NCBI RefSeq assembly: GCF_000375585.1 | Contig: NZ_AQWP01000016.1 | Span: 42,207-106,206 of the forward strand | Source: Sinorhizobium meliloti 4H41 | GTDB taxonomy: Bacteria; Pseudomonadota; Alphaproteobacteria; Rhizobiales; Rhizobiaceae | Reading direction: 5' to 3' | DNA: 64,000 bases | In this document: piece by piece, positions 56,448-64,000 of the stretch | Position numbering within the stretch: the stretch's first letter is position 1 | Layout of the letters: every line of letters starts with the position of its first letter | Notes under the pieces: model-generated | The model's database searches: none | What the model was told of the DNA's origin: nothing | Seen by the model: only the letters and a program-made list of their open reading frames with translations | Position numbers and translations under genes: made by a program

Positions 56448-57974
56448 ATGGATCAGGCAAATGCATTCACAAAACGTCTTTGGAACGATCCGCCTTGGCA
56501 GATGCTTGCCAGATGGCGAGGGGAGGGGATGAGATCCTATGTAATCGTAACTGCGGTTCCAGTAGCCATTCTCGCACTGAGACTAGCGCTGTCACCGTTC
56601 ATCGGCGACAGCCTTGTTCTGTCCTCGTTTATTCCCGGTATGCTGATCGCCGCGTTCGTCGGCGGGCAAAAGCCAGTCGTACTTGCAGCCGCAATGTCGA
56701 TATTGGCAGCTATCTTTCTTCACTGGCTCGAAGATGCTCCTTACCCGGAGCTTGTCGAGTTGATTGTTTTTGGTTTGGCAATGCTTCTCATCGCATGCCT
56801 GGGAGAGGTGCTGGAGGCAGGGAGACGCGCCATGGACAAGATAAAGGCTGCCGTCAAAGCCCGTGATGCACATCTTAGGTCCATACTGGACACAGTACCA
56901 GATGCAACCGTGGTCAGCGCAGCCAATGGTACGATTGTTTCCTTCAACGCCGCCGCCGTGCGGCAGTTCGGCTATGCAGAAGAGGAGGTCATCGGCGAGA
57001 ACCTTCGCATCCTGATGCCAGAACCCTATCGCCATGAACACGACGGATATATGCAGCGATACATGAGGACCGGGGAAAAGCGCATCATTGGTATTGACCG
57101 CGTCATCGTAGGGCGGAGGAAAGACGGATCAACATTTCCAATGAAGCTGGCTGTAGGCGAGATGCGGTCTGGAGGCGAGCGGTTCTTCACCGGCTTCATT
57201 AGAGACCTGACCGAGCGGGAGGAGTCGGCCGCAAGGCTTGAACAGATCCAGGCGGAATTGGCCAGACTCGCCCGTCTCAAAGAGATGGGCGAGATGGCCA
57301 CGACGCTTGCGCATGAGCTCAATCAACCCCTATCTGCGATCGCGAACTATGCTCATGGTTGTACGAGGCTGTTGCGCGATATGGACGCCTCAATGGCAAT
57401 AAGGATGCGCGACGCGCTGGAGGAGGTGGCGAGCCAATCCCTGCGCGCAGGACAGATCATCAAGCATCTCCGGGAGTTCGTTACGAAAGGTGAGAAGGAA
57501 AGGGCACCCGAGGACATCCGTAAATTGGTGGAGGAAGCTGGCGCGCTGGCTCTTGTCGGTTCCCGTGAGAATAACGTTCGAACGGTATTCGAGTATTTGC
57601 CGGGTGCCGACATGGTGATGGTCGATCGGATCCAGGTCCAACAAGTGCTGATCAACCTCATGCGCAATGCGGTCGAGGCGATGCGCGAGGTAGAGCACCG
57701 CGAGCTTATCGTTCGCACCATGCCGGCTGGTGCGGGGGAAATCGCTGTGACGGTAAGAGACACGGGTGGTGGAATCCCAGAGGAGGTCACCGGAGAGCTT
57801 TTCAAGCCATTCTTTACGACGAAGCCGAGCGGAATGGGGGTCGGCCTTTCGATTTCCAAGCGCATCGTCGAAGCGCATGGCGGCGAGATGACCTTTTCGA
57901 AGAATGAAGCGGGAGGGGTAACCTTCCGGTTCACGCTTCCCACCTATGTGGAGCGGATTGATGGAAATGACTGA
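56448..57974 (+). CDS. fixL: Oxygen sensor histidine kinase FixL
   Basis: The 508-residue protein has N-terminal hydrophobic helices (about residues 25-130), then a heme-PAS domain with the FixL pattern [18 protein letters not shown], where the His is the heme ligand, and [20 protein letters not shown]. The kinase part carries [15 protein letters not shown] with phospho-His289, a N-box [10 protein letters not shown], and G boxes DTGGGIPEE and GMGVGLSIS. When oxygen leaves the heme it phosphorylates FixJ. Length and order match Sinorhizobium FixL. The stop overlaps fixJ. Confidence 0.96.
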   Translation: MDQANAFTKRLWNDPPWQMLARWRGEGMRSYVIVTAVPVAILALRLALSPFIGDSLVLSSFIPGMLIAAFVGGQKPVVLAAAMSILAAIFLHWLEDAPYPELVELIVFGLAMLLIACLGEVLEAGRRAMDKIKAAVKARDAHLRSILDTVPDATVVSAANGTIVSFNAAAVRQFGYAEEEVIGENLRILMPEPYRHEHDGYMQRYMRTGEKRIIGIDRVIVGRRKDGSTFPMKLAVGEMRSGGERFFTGFIRDLTEREESAARLEQIQAELARLARLKEMGEMATTLAHELNQPLSAIANYAHGCTRLLRDMDASMAIRMRDALEEVASQSLRAGQIIKHLREFVTKGEKERAPEDIRKLVEEAGALALVGSRENNVRTVFEYLPGADMVMVDRIQVQQVLINLMRNAVEAMREVEHRELIVRTMPAGAGEIAVTVRDTGGGIPEEVTGELFKPFFTTKPSGMGVGLSISKRIVEAHGGEMTFSKNEAGGVTFRFTLPTYVERIDGND

Positions 57975-58578
57975 CTATACAGTTCACATTGTCGATGACG
58001 AAGAGCCCGTTCGCAAGTCGCTTGCCTTCATGCTGACGATGAATGGTTATGCCGTAAAGGTGCACGAGTCGGCTGCCTCCTTCCTGGACTTCGCTCCGAA
58101 TATCCGCGACGGAATTCTAGTAACAGACCTCAGGATGCCTGATATTTCAGGGGTGGGTCTCATCCGCCAGCTCGGCTTAAAGAAAATAAAGATACCCGCC
58201 ATCGTGATCACGGGACATGGCGATGTGCCAATGGCAGTCGAGGCGATGAGAGCGGGAGCACTGGACTTTATTGAGAAGCCGTTTGAGGACTCGCTGATCG
58301 TGGAAGCTATTGAACGGGCATCAGGACATTTGACTGTTCCCGCGGTGGCCGATGAGATCACAGACATCCAGGCGCGCCTTGACACACTCAGTCCCAGAGA
58401 ACGGCAGGTGCTCTCAGCGGTGGTCTCTGGCCTCGCCAATAAAACGATTGCATACGATCTCGATATCAGTCCCCGAACCGTGGAGGTGCACCGCGCGAAC
58501 GTAATGTCCAAAATGAGAGCCAAGAGCCTCCCGCATCTTGTTGGGATGGCTATCGCGGCCGGGTTCGCGCCTTCGTAA
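57967..58578 (+). CDS. fixJ: Response regulator FixJ
   Basis: Start [20 protein letters not shown] at 57967 gives 203 residues and agrees with known FixJ proteins; an ATG two codons upstream is possible. The receiver has the phospho-acceptor Asp54 in LVTDLRMPD and the conserved Lys in IEKPFED; the C-terminal LuxR-type helix-turn-helix contains [18 protein letters not shown] and [15 protein letters not shown]. Phosphorylated FixJ activates fixK (and nifA in Sinorhizobium). It overlaps fixL by eight bases. Confidence 0.96.
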   Translation: MTDYTVHIVDDEEPVRKSLAFMLTMNGYAVKVHESAASFLDFAPNIRDGILVTDLRMPDISGVGLIRQLGLKKIKIPAIVITGHGDVPMAVEAMRAGALDFIEKPFEDSLIVEAIERASGHLTVPAVADEITDIQARLDTLSPRERQVLSAVVSGLANKTIAYDLDISPRTVEVHRANVMSKMRAKSLPHLVGMAIAAGFAPS

Positions 58579-58682
58579 TTTTTGCCCTCTTGATCTCGCG
58601 CAATGCGTCGGCTTGTCGCAAGCGTTCAAATGGCGCTTAGCGGGCGGGCATATGCACGCCAGAATAAGAGCGGAACACTAAG

Positions 58683-59042
58683 TTGTCAGTTGCCAGGATC
58701 ATCGTTCTCGTTGTTCCGGACCGGGGCCTCCGGCGATCCCTTGCGTTCGCGCTAGAGGTTGAAGGTTACTTGACGGAGTCCTACGACGCGTTATGGAAGG
58801 CGGAGGCTTCCACCGGGCGGGCGCTCTGCACCATCGTCGACGAAGAGATTTTGAAGTCCGAGCAGCAAACGCCAAGGTCCCTAGAGACACCCGATGGTCG
58901 TGTAGTCCTCCTAGTTGATGGAATGACGGCGGTCAAAGAACAAGGCGACACGATCGTCTTGACGAAACCGATCAACGGCTCCGATCTCGTGAGCGTGGTG
59001 AACGACCTAGAAACGATGGCGGTTCGGAGAGACCGAGCATGA
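58683..59042 (+). CDS. Degenerate stand-alone receiver-like protein
   Basis: The frame starts with TTG at 58683 and encodes 119 residues. It follows the FixJ receiver in the helix-1 region (RGLRRSLAFALEVEGYL against [14 protein letters not shown]). The acid pocket is reduced to one Asp (VVPD), a possible acceptor Asp53 lies in TIVDEE, and the switch Lys is in LTKPIN. The usual DNA-binding domain is absent. It looks like an incomplete duplicate of the fixJ receiver that may act as a phosphate sink or competitor for FixL. Position between fixJ and fixK supports a link to that circuit; function is inferred. Confidence 0.6.
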   Translation: MSVARIIVLVVPDRGLRRSLAFALEVEGYLTESYDALWKAEASTGRALCTIVDEEILKSEQQTPRSLETPDGRVVLLVDGMTAVKEQGDTIVLTKPINGSDLVSVVNDLETMAVRRDRA

Positions 59043-59058
59043 CGCGACTGGCGGGCTC

Positions 59059-59074
59059 TAAGTATTTTTACTTA
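59059..59074. promoter_or_regulatory. Palindrome upstream of fixK, candidate FixJ site
   Basis: TAAGTATTTTTACTTA is an almost perfect inverted repeat 70 bases before the fixK ATG. It resembles known FixJ-binding sequences of the TAAGTA type. Direct footprinting evidence is of course lacking. Confidence 0.55.
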
Positions 59075-59143
59075 GTGATATAACCGAGTTTATCGCCGAG
59101 GCGCGACTTGGCAATCTTGCCCTGAAACATCAGGGGATATGAG

Positions 59144-59782
59144 ATGAACGCCGCCTCCAGACCTTTAGAGCGGAGCCATGTAGCGCCCAACAACATTGGA
59201 AGAGTAAAGATCCCGGGGCCGCACCTTGTTGCGACATACAAGGCTGGCCGGGAAATCTATGCACAAGGTGATACCGTAGCCAAGTACTACCAGGTCAAAA
59301 CCGGGACTGTCCGCGTATACCGCCTCCTCGCGGAGGGGCGACGGCAGATTGTATCCTTTCACTTTGCAGGGGAGGTGTTCGGCGTCGAAGCGGGCTCGAC
59401 CCATCGGTTCTTTGCCGCGGCCATTACCGAGACAACGCTGGCTGTCTTCAGGCAACATACGGTGAAGGAGCATTCACGGGAACTCTTGGGGTTTGCCCTG
59501 GACGGTATGGCGCGGGCTCAGGAGCACCTTCTGGCCGTTGGCCGACAATGTGCGGTGGAGCGTATGGCCGCATTCCTACTGGATCTCTCAAACCGGCTGG
59601 GACGCCTTCGGCAGCTAAGATTGCCGATGTCACGGCAGGACATTGCGGACTATCTCGGCCTGACAATCGAGACGGTATCCCGTGTCCTGACCAAGCTAAA
59701 GGAACGAAGCATAATCGCACTGCCAGACACAAGGGCGATAGACATCATGAAACCGGGAGCTCTCCGTTCGCTCTGCCAATAA
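59144..59782 (+). CDS. fixK: Crp/Fnr family transcription factor FixK
   Basis: This encodes 212 residues: a cyclic-nucleotide-like beta-roll (AGREIYAQGDTVAKYYQV, VRVYRLLAEGRRQIVSFHF) and a C-terminal HTH with DIADYLGLTIETVSRVLTKL. The N-terminal Cys cluster of Fnr/FnrN is absent, so it does not sense oxygen directly and fits FixK. It should act on the anaeroboxes at 56268, 60011 and 63664. AGGGGAT precedes the ATG. Confidence 0.92.
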   Translation: MNAASRPLERSHVAPNNIGRVKIPGPHLVATYKAGREIYAQGDTVAKYYQVKTGTVRVYRLLAEGRRQIVSFHFAGEVFGVEAGSTHRFFAAAITETTLAVFRQHTVKEHSRELLGFALDGMARAQEHLLAVGRQCAVERMAAFLLDLSNRLGRLRQLRLPMSRQDIADYLGLTIETVSRVLTKLKERSIIALPDTRAIDIMKPGALRSLCQ

Positions 59783-60010
59783 GCGTCTATCGCGGTGGCG
59801 GCACGCGGTGCCGACCCTCTGGTATCGTTGATTGTGAATCGCGTTGAGCGACACTGCAGGCGCTTCAGATTGGGCGCGGGTCTGTCAAACCGGCGAATAT
59901 CATTGGCGCGATTCTGCCGCAGATGGACCCTCTAATGCTGGAAAGCGCTTCTTTCGCTCGTTCGCCTCGTTAACAACCGCCGAGAGTTCACGGGCCGGCC
60001 CGACCCGATC

Positions 60011-60024
60011 TTGATTTGAATCAA
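60011..60024. promoter_or_regulatory. FixK/Fnr anaerobox upstream of fixN
   Basis: TTGATTTGAATCAA is an exact TTGAT-N4-ATCAA, about 105 bases before the fixN ATG. Confidence 0.9.
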
Positions 60025-60121
60025 GGTACGCAAGCCCCGCCTCTGACAAATTCTCCACGAGACTTCGGCAGATCTGTGTGTGGAGCCCGCGGCAGCGCTC
60101 CGACAAGTTGGAGGTTCAACC

Positions 60122-61756
60122 ATGACATACACAGTCGAGACGATCGCGCTCGCCATCGGCGCCTTTCTGGCACTGGTCGGCGCGGGCTTCGCGCAGGATC
60201 GTCTGTTTGAAGCACATATGTGGGTATTATTCTTCGTGCTTCTCGGCGCCACCTTAGTGCTCATGCACCGCACGGATTTTCGTCCGGCGGTTGCTGCGCG
60301 TGTCACTCGTAAAACGGAATACTTCGACGAAGTTGTAAAATACGCCGTCGTCGCCACCATGTTCTGGGGCGTGGTCGGATTCCTCGTCGGCGTCGTCGTG
60401 GCGCTGCAACTCGCCTTTCCCGATCTCAACGTCGAACCATGGTTCAATTTCGGGCGCATGCGGCCACTGCACACCTCAGCGGTCATTTTCGCGTTCGGCG
60501 GCAATGCCCTGATCGCGACGTCCTTCTATGTCGTGCAGCGCACCAGCCGCGCCCGGCTTTTCGGCGGCAATCTCGGCTGGTTCGTCTTCTGGGGCTACCA
60601 GCTTTTCATCGTGCTCGCCGCCACCGGTTACCTGCTCGGGATTACCCAGAGCCGCGAATATGCCGAGCCGGAATGGTATGTCGACCTCTGGCTGACGATC
60701 GTCTGGGTCGCCTATCTTATTGCCTTCCTCGGCACGATTCTCGTGCGCAAGGAGCCACACATCTATGTGGCGAACTGGTTCTATCTCGCCTTCATCGTCA
60801 CAATCGCCATGCTGCATATCGTCAACAATCTGGCGGTGCCGGTCTCCTTCCTCGGTTCGAAGAGCTATTCGGCCTTCTCGGGCGTTCAGGACGCATTGAC
60901 GCAATGGTGGTACGGGCACAATGCCGTCGGCTTCTTCCTGACTGCCGGCTTCCTGGCGATGATGTACTATTTCATCCCCAAGCAGGTGAACCGCCCCGTC
61001 TATTCCTACCGCCTGTCGATCATCCATTTCTGGGCGTTGATCTTCATGTATATCTGGGCGGGTCCCCATCACCTTCATTACACGGCGCTGCCCGACTGGG
61101 CTCAGACGCTCGGCATGGTCTTCTCAATCATGCTCTGGATGCCCTCCTGGGGCGGCATGATCAACGGACTGATGACCCTCTCTGGAGCCTGGGACAAGAT
61201 CCGCACCGATCCGGTGGTCCGGATGATGGTCATGGCCGTTGCATTTTACGGCATGGCGACCTTCGAAGGACCGACGATGTCGATCAAGACGGTCAATTCG
61301 CTTAGCCACTATACCGACTGGACCATCGGCCACGTGCATTCCGGCGCGCTCGGCTGGAATGGCCTGATCACCTTCGGCGCCATCTACTATCTCGTGCCGA
61401 AGCTGTGGAATCGTAAGCGGCTTTACAGCCTGGGCATGGTCAACTGGCATTTCTGGCTCGCCACACTCGGCATCATTGTGTACGCCGCAACCATGTGGGT
61501 TGCCGGCATCCAGGAAGGTTTGATGTGGCGCGAATACGACGATCAGGGCTTCCTCGTCTATTCCTTCTCGGAAACTGTGGCTGCGATGTTCCCGTACTAT
61601 GTCATGCGGGCCGTCGGTGGCGCCCTCTATCTCTCCGGCGCCGTGCTCATGGCCTTCAATGTGGCGATGACGATCCTGGGACGCGTCCGCGATGATGGTC
61701 CGGTCCTCGGTTCTGCGCTCCTAGCCGTGGCGGACATAAGAGGGCATAGCCGATGA
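60122..61756 (+). CDS. fixN: cbb3-type cytochrome oxidase subunit I
   Basis: The ATG at 60122 follows TTGGAGG and gives 544 residues with about twelve membrane helices. Conserved heme and copper histidines are visible in [39 protein letters not shown] and [13 protein letters not shown]. It is the catalytic subunit of the high-affinity terminal oxidase used by bacteroids. Overlaps fixO by four bases. Confidence 0.97.
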   Translation: MTYTVETIALAIGAFLALVGAGFAQDRLFEAHMWVLFFVLLGATLVLMHRTDFRPAVAARVTRKTEYFDEVVKYAVVATMFWGVVGFLVGVVVALQLAFPDLNVEPWFNFGRMRPLHTSAVIFAFGGNALIATSFYVVQRTSRARLFGGNLGWFVFWGYQLFIVLAATGYLLGITQSREYAEPEWYVDLWLTIVWVAYLIAFLGTILVRKEPHIYVANWFYLAFIVTIAMLHIVNNLAVPVSFLGSKSYSAFSGVQDALTQWWYGHNAVGFFLTAGFLAMMYYFIPKQVNRPVYSYRLSIIHFWALIFMYIWAGPHHLHYTALPDWAQTLGMVFSIMLWMPSWGGMINGLMTLSGAWDKIRTDPVVRMMVMAVAFYGMATFEGPTMSIKTVNSLSHYTDWTIGHVHSGALGWNGLITFGAIYYLVPKLWNRKRLYSLGMVNWHFWLATLGIIVYAATMWVAGIQEGLMWREYDDQGFLVYSFSETVAAMFPYYVMRAVGGALYLSGAVLMAFNVAMTILGRVRDDGPVLGSALLAVADIRGHSR

Positions 61757-62484
61757 CCATTTTCAATAAGCACGCGATACTAGAGCGCAACGCCACACTG
61801 CTGCTGCTCGGTTCGCTGCTCGTCATCTCGATCGGCGGCATCGTCGAAATCGCGCCGCTCTTCTATCTCGAGAACACCATCGAGAAGGTCGAAGGAATGC
61901 GGCCTTATTCGCCGCTGGAGCTTGCGGGCCGCGACATCTATGTCCGCGAGGGCTGTTATGTCTGCCACAGCCAGATGATCCGGCCGTTTCGCGATGAGGT
62001 CGAGCGCTACGGGCATTATTCGCTGGCGGCGGAGTCGATGTACGACCATCCCTTCCAGTGGGGTTCGAAGCGCACCGGTCCGGACCTCGCCCGCGTCGGC
62101 GAGCGCTATTCCAACGAGTGGCACGTCCAGCACATGATCGAGCCGCGCTCGGTCGTGCCGGAATCGGTCATGCCGAGCTATGCCTTCCTCAAGGAGATGC
62201 CGCTCGAGGTGAAGAACGTTGCCATGAGCCTCGAGGCGAACCGGGCCGTCGGCGTTCCCTATACGGACGAGATGATCGACGCGGCGCTGGCGGACGTCAA
62301 GGCGCAGGCCGATCCGAATGCCGACACCTCCGGTATCGAGGCGCGATATCCCAAGGCCAAGTTGGGGGACTTCGATGGCGATCCGCAAAAGCTGACGGAG
62401 ATGGACGCGCTTGTCGCCTATCTGCAGATGCTCGGCACGCTCGTCGACTTCTCCATCTATGACGACGCTGCGGGCTATCGCTGA
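61753..62484 (+). CDS. fixO: cbb3 oxidase cytochrome c subunit
   Basis: Membrane-anchored ([18 protein letters not shown]) monoheme cytochrome c of 243 residues; the heme site is in [13 protein letters not shown] and the axial Met in SVMPSYAF. It passes electrons to FixN. Second gene of the fixNOQP operon. Confidence 0.97.
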   Translation: MTIFNKHAILERNATLLLLGSLLVISIGGIVEIAPLFYLENTIEKVEGMRPYSPLELAGRDIYVREGCYVCHSQMIRPFRDEVERYGHYSLAAESMYDHPFQWGSKRTGPDLARVGERYSNEWHVQHMIEPRSVVPESVMPSYAFLKEMPLEVKNVAMSLEANRAVGVPYTDEMIDAALADVKAQADPNADTSGIEARYPKAKLGDFDGDPQKLTEMDALVAYLQMLGTLVDFSIYDDAAGYR

Positions 62485-62497
62485 GGAGGAAAAAGGC

Positions 62498-62650
62498 ATG
62501 CAAACATACACGGCCCTGCGCCATTTCGCCGACACCTGGGGCCTTCTTGCGATGGTGCTCTTTTTCCTCGGCGTTACTACGTTCACTTTCCGGTCAGGCC
62601 GCAAGAAGTCTGCCCAAACGGCCGCCTCCATCCCGCTTAAGGAGGACTGA
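62498..62650 (+). CDS. fixQ: cbb3 oxidase small membrane subunit
   Basis: Fifty residues with one helix (LLAMVLFFLGVTTFTF), preceded by GAGGAGGAAAAAGG. It stabilises the complex, especially binding of FixP. Normal size and place between fixO and fixP. Confidence 0.95.
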   Translation: MQTYTALRHFADTWGLLAMVLFFLGVTTFTFRSGRKKSAQTAASIPLKED

Positions 62651-62652
62651 TT

Positions 62653-63522
62653 ATGGCGGACAAGCACAAGCATGTGGACGAGGTTAGCGGGATTGAAACC
62701 ACCGGGCACGAATGGGACGGCATTCGCGAACTGGACAACCCTATGCCGCGCTGGTGGGTCTACACCTTCTATACGACAATCATCTGGGCGATCGGTTACG
62801 CGATAGCCTACCCCTCCTGGCCACTGCTGACGGACACGACCAAAGGTGTACTCGGTTATTCGAGCCGCGCTCAGGTCGCCACTGATCTGGCTGACGCCAA
62901 AGCGGCGAAGGCCGGTTACAACGAGCGGATCGCCGCGAGCACGGTCGAGGAAATCATTGCGGATCCGCAATTGCAGCAGTTTGCGATTTCGGCCGGGGCG
63001 TCAGCATTCAAGGTGAACTGTGCGCAATGTCATGGTTCGGGTGCGGCCGGGGCAAAGGGCTTCCCGAACCTCAACGACGACGACTGGCTATGGGGTGGCA
63101 AACCTGAAGAGATTTATCAGACGATCGCCCACGGTATCCGCTATTCTCGCGACGCGGAGACGCGAGTTTCCGAGATGCCAGCATTCGCCGACATGTTGAC
63201 GCCGGAGCAACTGCGCCAAACCGCGGCGTTTGTCGTGAGCCTTAGCGCGACGCCGTCGCAACTGGAGCTCGCCGACAAAGGCAAGCAGATTTTTACGGAA
63301 AACTGCGCCTCCTGTCATGGCGCTGATGCGAAGGGAAACCGGGAAATGGGGGCGCCGAATCTCGCCGACTCCATATGGTTGAAGGGCAAGGGTGAGCAAG
63401 CGGTCATCAATCAGATGAAGGCGCCGAAGAATGGCATCATGCCTGCGTGGTCGCCGCGCATTGGCGACACGACGGTCAAAGAGCTCGCGGTCTTCGTCCA
63501 CTCGCTCGGTGGTGGCGAGTAG
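62653..63522 (+). CDS. fixP: cbb3 oxidase diheme cytochrome c subunit
   Basis: The 289-residue protein has one N-terminal membrane helix (TFYTTIIWAIGYAIAY) and two heme c sites, CAQCHGSG and CASCHGAD, each followed by a Met-containing motif (VSEMPAF, NGIMPAW). It brings electrons from the bc1 complex or cytochrome c to the oxidase. Last gene of the operon. Confidence 0.97.
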   Translation: MADKHKHVDEVSGIETTGHEWDGIRELDNPMPRWWVYTFYTTIIWAIGYAIAYPSWPLLTDTTKGVLGYSSRAQVATDLADAKAAKAGYNERIAASTVEEIIADPQLQQFAISAGASAFKVNCAQCHGSGAAGAKGFPNLNDDDWLWGGKPEEIYQTIAHGIRYSRDAETRVSEMPAFADMLTPEQLRQTAAFVVSLSATPSQLELADKGKQIFTENCASCHGADAKGNREMGAPNLADSIWLKGKGEQAVINQMKAPKNGIMPAWSPRIGDTTVKELAVFVHSLGGGE

Positions 63523-63663
63523 CAGGTTAGTCTCGATAAGGCTGAACGCCGGCGATCGCGCACATGGCCGGGCCAGACATGCCTTCCCGCCGCGTTCAAT
63601 CCGGCTCAAAGGCTATGCAGGTACATCGCGTCGCGCCATACCTCTGCGAGAATTGACGCGAAG

Positions 63664-63677
63664 TTGACTCAGATCAA
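63664..63677. promoter_or_regulatory. FixK/Fnr anaerobox upstream of fixG
   Basis: TTGACTCAGATCAA matches TTGAT-N4-ATCAA except one base; it lies about 70 bases before the fixG ATG. Confidence 0.75.
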
Positions 63678-63740
63678 GGATTGGGGCTTGCGCATCGGGC
63701 AAAGGTCGGCTGACAGGCGAAATTGCCGGGACTTGCCTAG

Positions 63741-64000
63741 ATGCTCCAACCGCCCATGATAAAGGCCTTGGTCGAAAGGCTCGATCTCGAACCGGTGAAT
63801 GCTGCGCGCGTTCGAAAGCCACTTTACCAGAAGCGACGGAAGATTTTTCCGAAGCGGGCGGAGGGGCGCTTCCGCCGGTTTAAGTGGCTCGTGATGCTGC
63901 TGACGCTCGGCATCTACTATTTGACACCGTCGATCCGCTGGGACCGCGGGGCGCATGCGCCTGATCAGGCGGTGCTCGTCGACCTTGCGGCGCGACGCTT
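63741..64000 (+). CDS. fixG: FixG/CcoG iron-sulfur membrane protein, N-terminal part
   Basis: The frame opens with ATG 63741 and runs off the window after 86 residues. KRRKIFPKRAEGRFRRFKW followed by the first membrane helix LVMLLTLGIYYLTPSIRW is the usual FixG/CcoG start. The protein is needed for copper supply to the cbb3 oxidase. fixH, I and S probably follow outside the window. Confidence 0.9.
   Translation, partial: MLQPPMIKALVERLDLEPVNAARVRKPLYQKRRKIFPKRAEGRFRRFKWLVMLLTLGIYYLTPSIRWDRGAHAPDQAVLVDLAARR

Noticed and set aside
61780-62970. Long minus-strand frame opposite fixO-fixQ-fixP
   Set aside because: Composition typical of antisense frames, and the fix genes on the plus strand are unambiguous.

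Overview
The window looks like part of a symbiosis region (symbiotic plasmid or island) of a fast-growing rhizobium of the Sinorhizobium/Rhizobium type. The markers are nodM and a nolF-nolG pair with nod boxes, fixLJ-fixK-fixNOQP-fixG, a nearly complete hup/hyp uptake-hydrogenase cluster, SyrB and MucR/Ros family regulators, DUF982, and several sigma54 promoters with NifA-type upstream sites. Decayed genes and insertion-sequence scraps between the functional blocks are typical of such accessory DNA. The species cannot be fixed from the sequence alone.

Layout. 1-10.7 kb: the 3' end of an M16-peptidase-like gene, a DUF982 gene, a damaged methyltransferase, a secreted S9 (DPP IV-like) peptidase behind two NifA sites and a sigma54 promoter, an aldose-1-epimerase-like gene, and a frameshifted Baeyer-Villiger monooxygenase behind a related promoter. 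10.9-15.7 kb (minus strand): a nod box, an unknown ORF, then nolF and nolG (RND export). 15.9-25.0 kb (minus strand): an AraC regulator and a compact seven-gene operon with a TreT-like glycosyltransferase, HAD phosphatase, class III aminotransferase, GMC oxidoreductase, condensation-domain acyltransferase, a small unknown protein and a sulfotransferase. 25.5-28.5 kb: a third NifA/sigma54-type promoter driving two secreted M16 proteins, one active and one without the zinc motif. 28.7-32.2 kb: two tiny coupled ORFs, chrA and a HemN-like radical SAM gene. 32.7-46.6 kb: hupSLCD-(E remnant)-FGH-(I broken)-JK-hypABFCDE. 46.8-48.9 kb: nod box and nodM. 49-54.8 kb: HNH nuclease, mucR-like gene, two syrB-type genes and IS/DUF1194 debris. 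54.8-64 kb: hemN, fixLJ, a degenerate receiver, fixK, fixNOQP and the start of fixG, with anaeroboxes at the expected places.

How the genes work together. FixLJ senses low oxygen and, through a palindrome before fixK, should activate FixK. FixK then acts on TTGAT-type boxes before hemN, fixN and fixG to build the cbb3 oxidase and its heme. NifA/sigma54 is likely to drive the peptidase operons and probably the hydrogenase, which would recycle nitrogenase hydrogen. NodD/nod boxes drive nodM and nolFG for Nod-factor synthesis and export.

The most interesting candidate new system is the 17.3-25.0 kb operon. Its gene content predicts a disaccharide, probably of trehalose type, that is oxidised and transaminated to an amino sugar, N- or O-acylated and sulfated. 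The second is a set of NifA/sigma54-controlled exported peptidases that could act on host peptides in the nodule.
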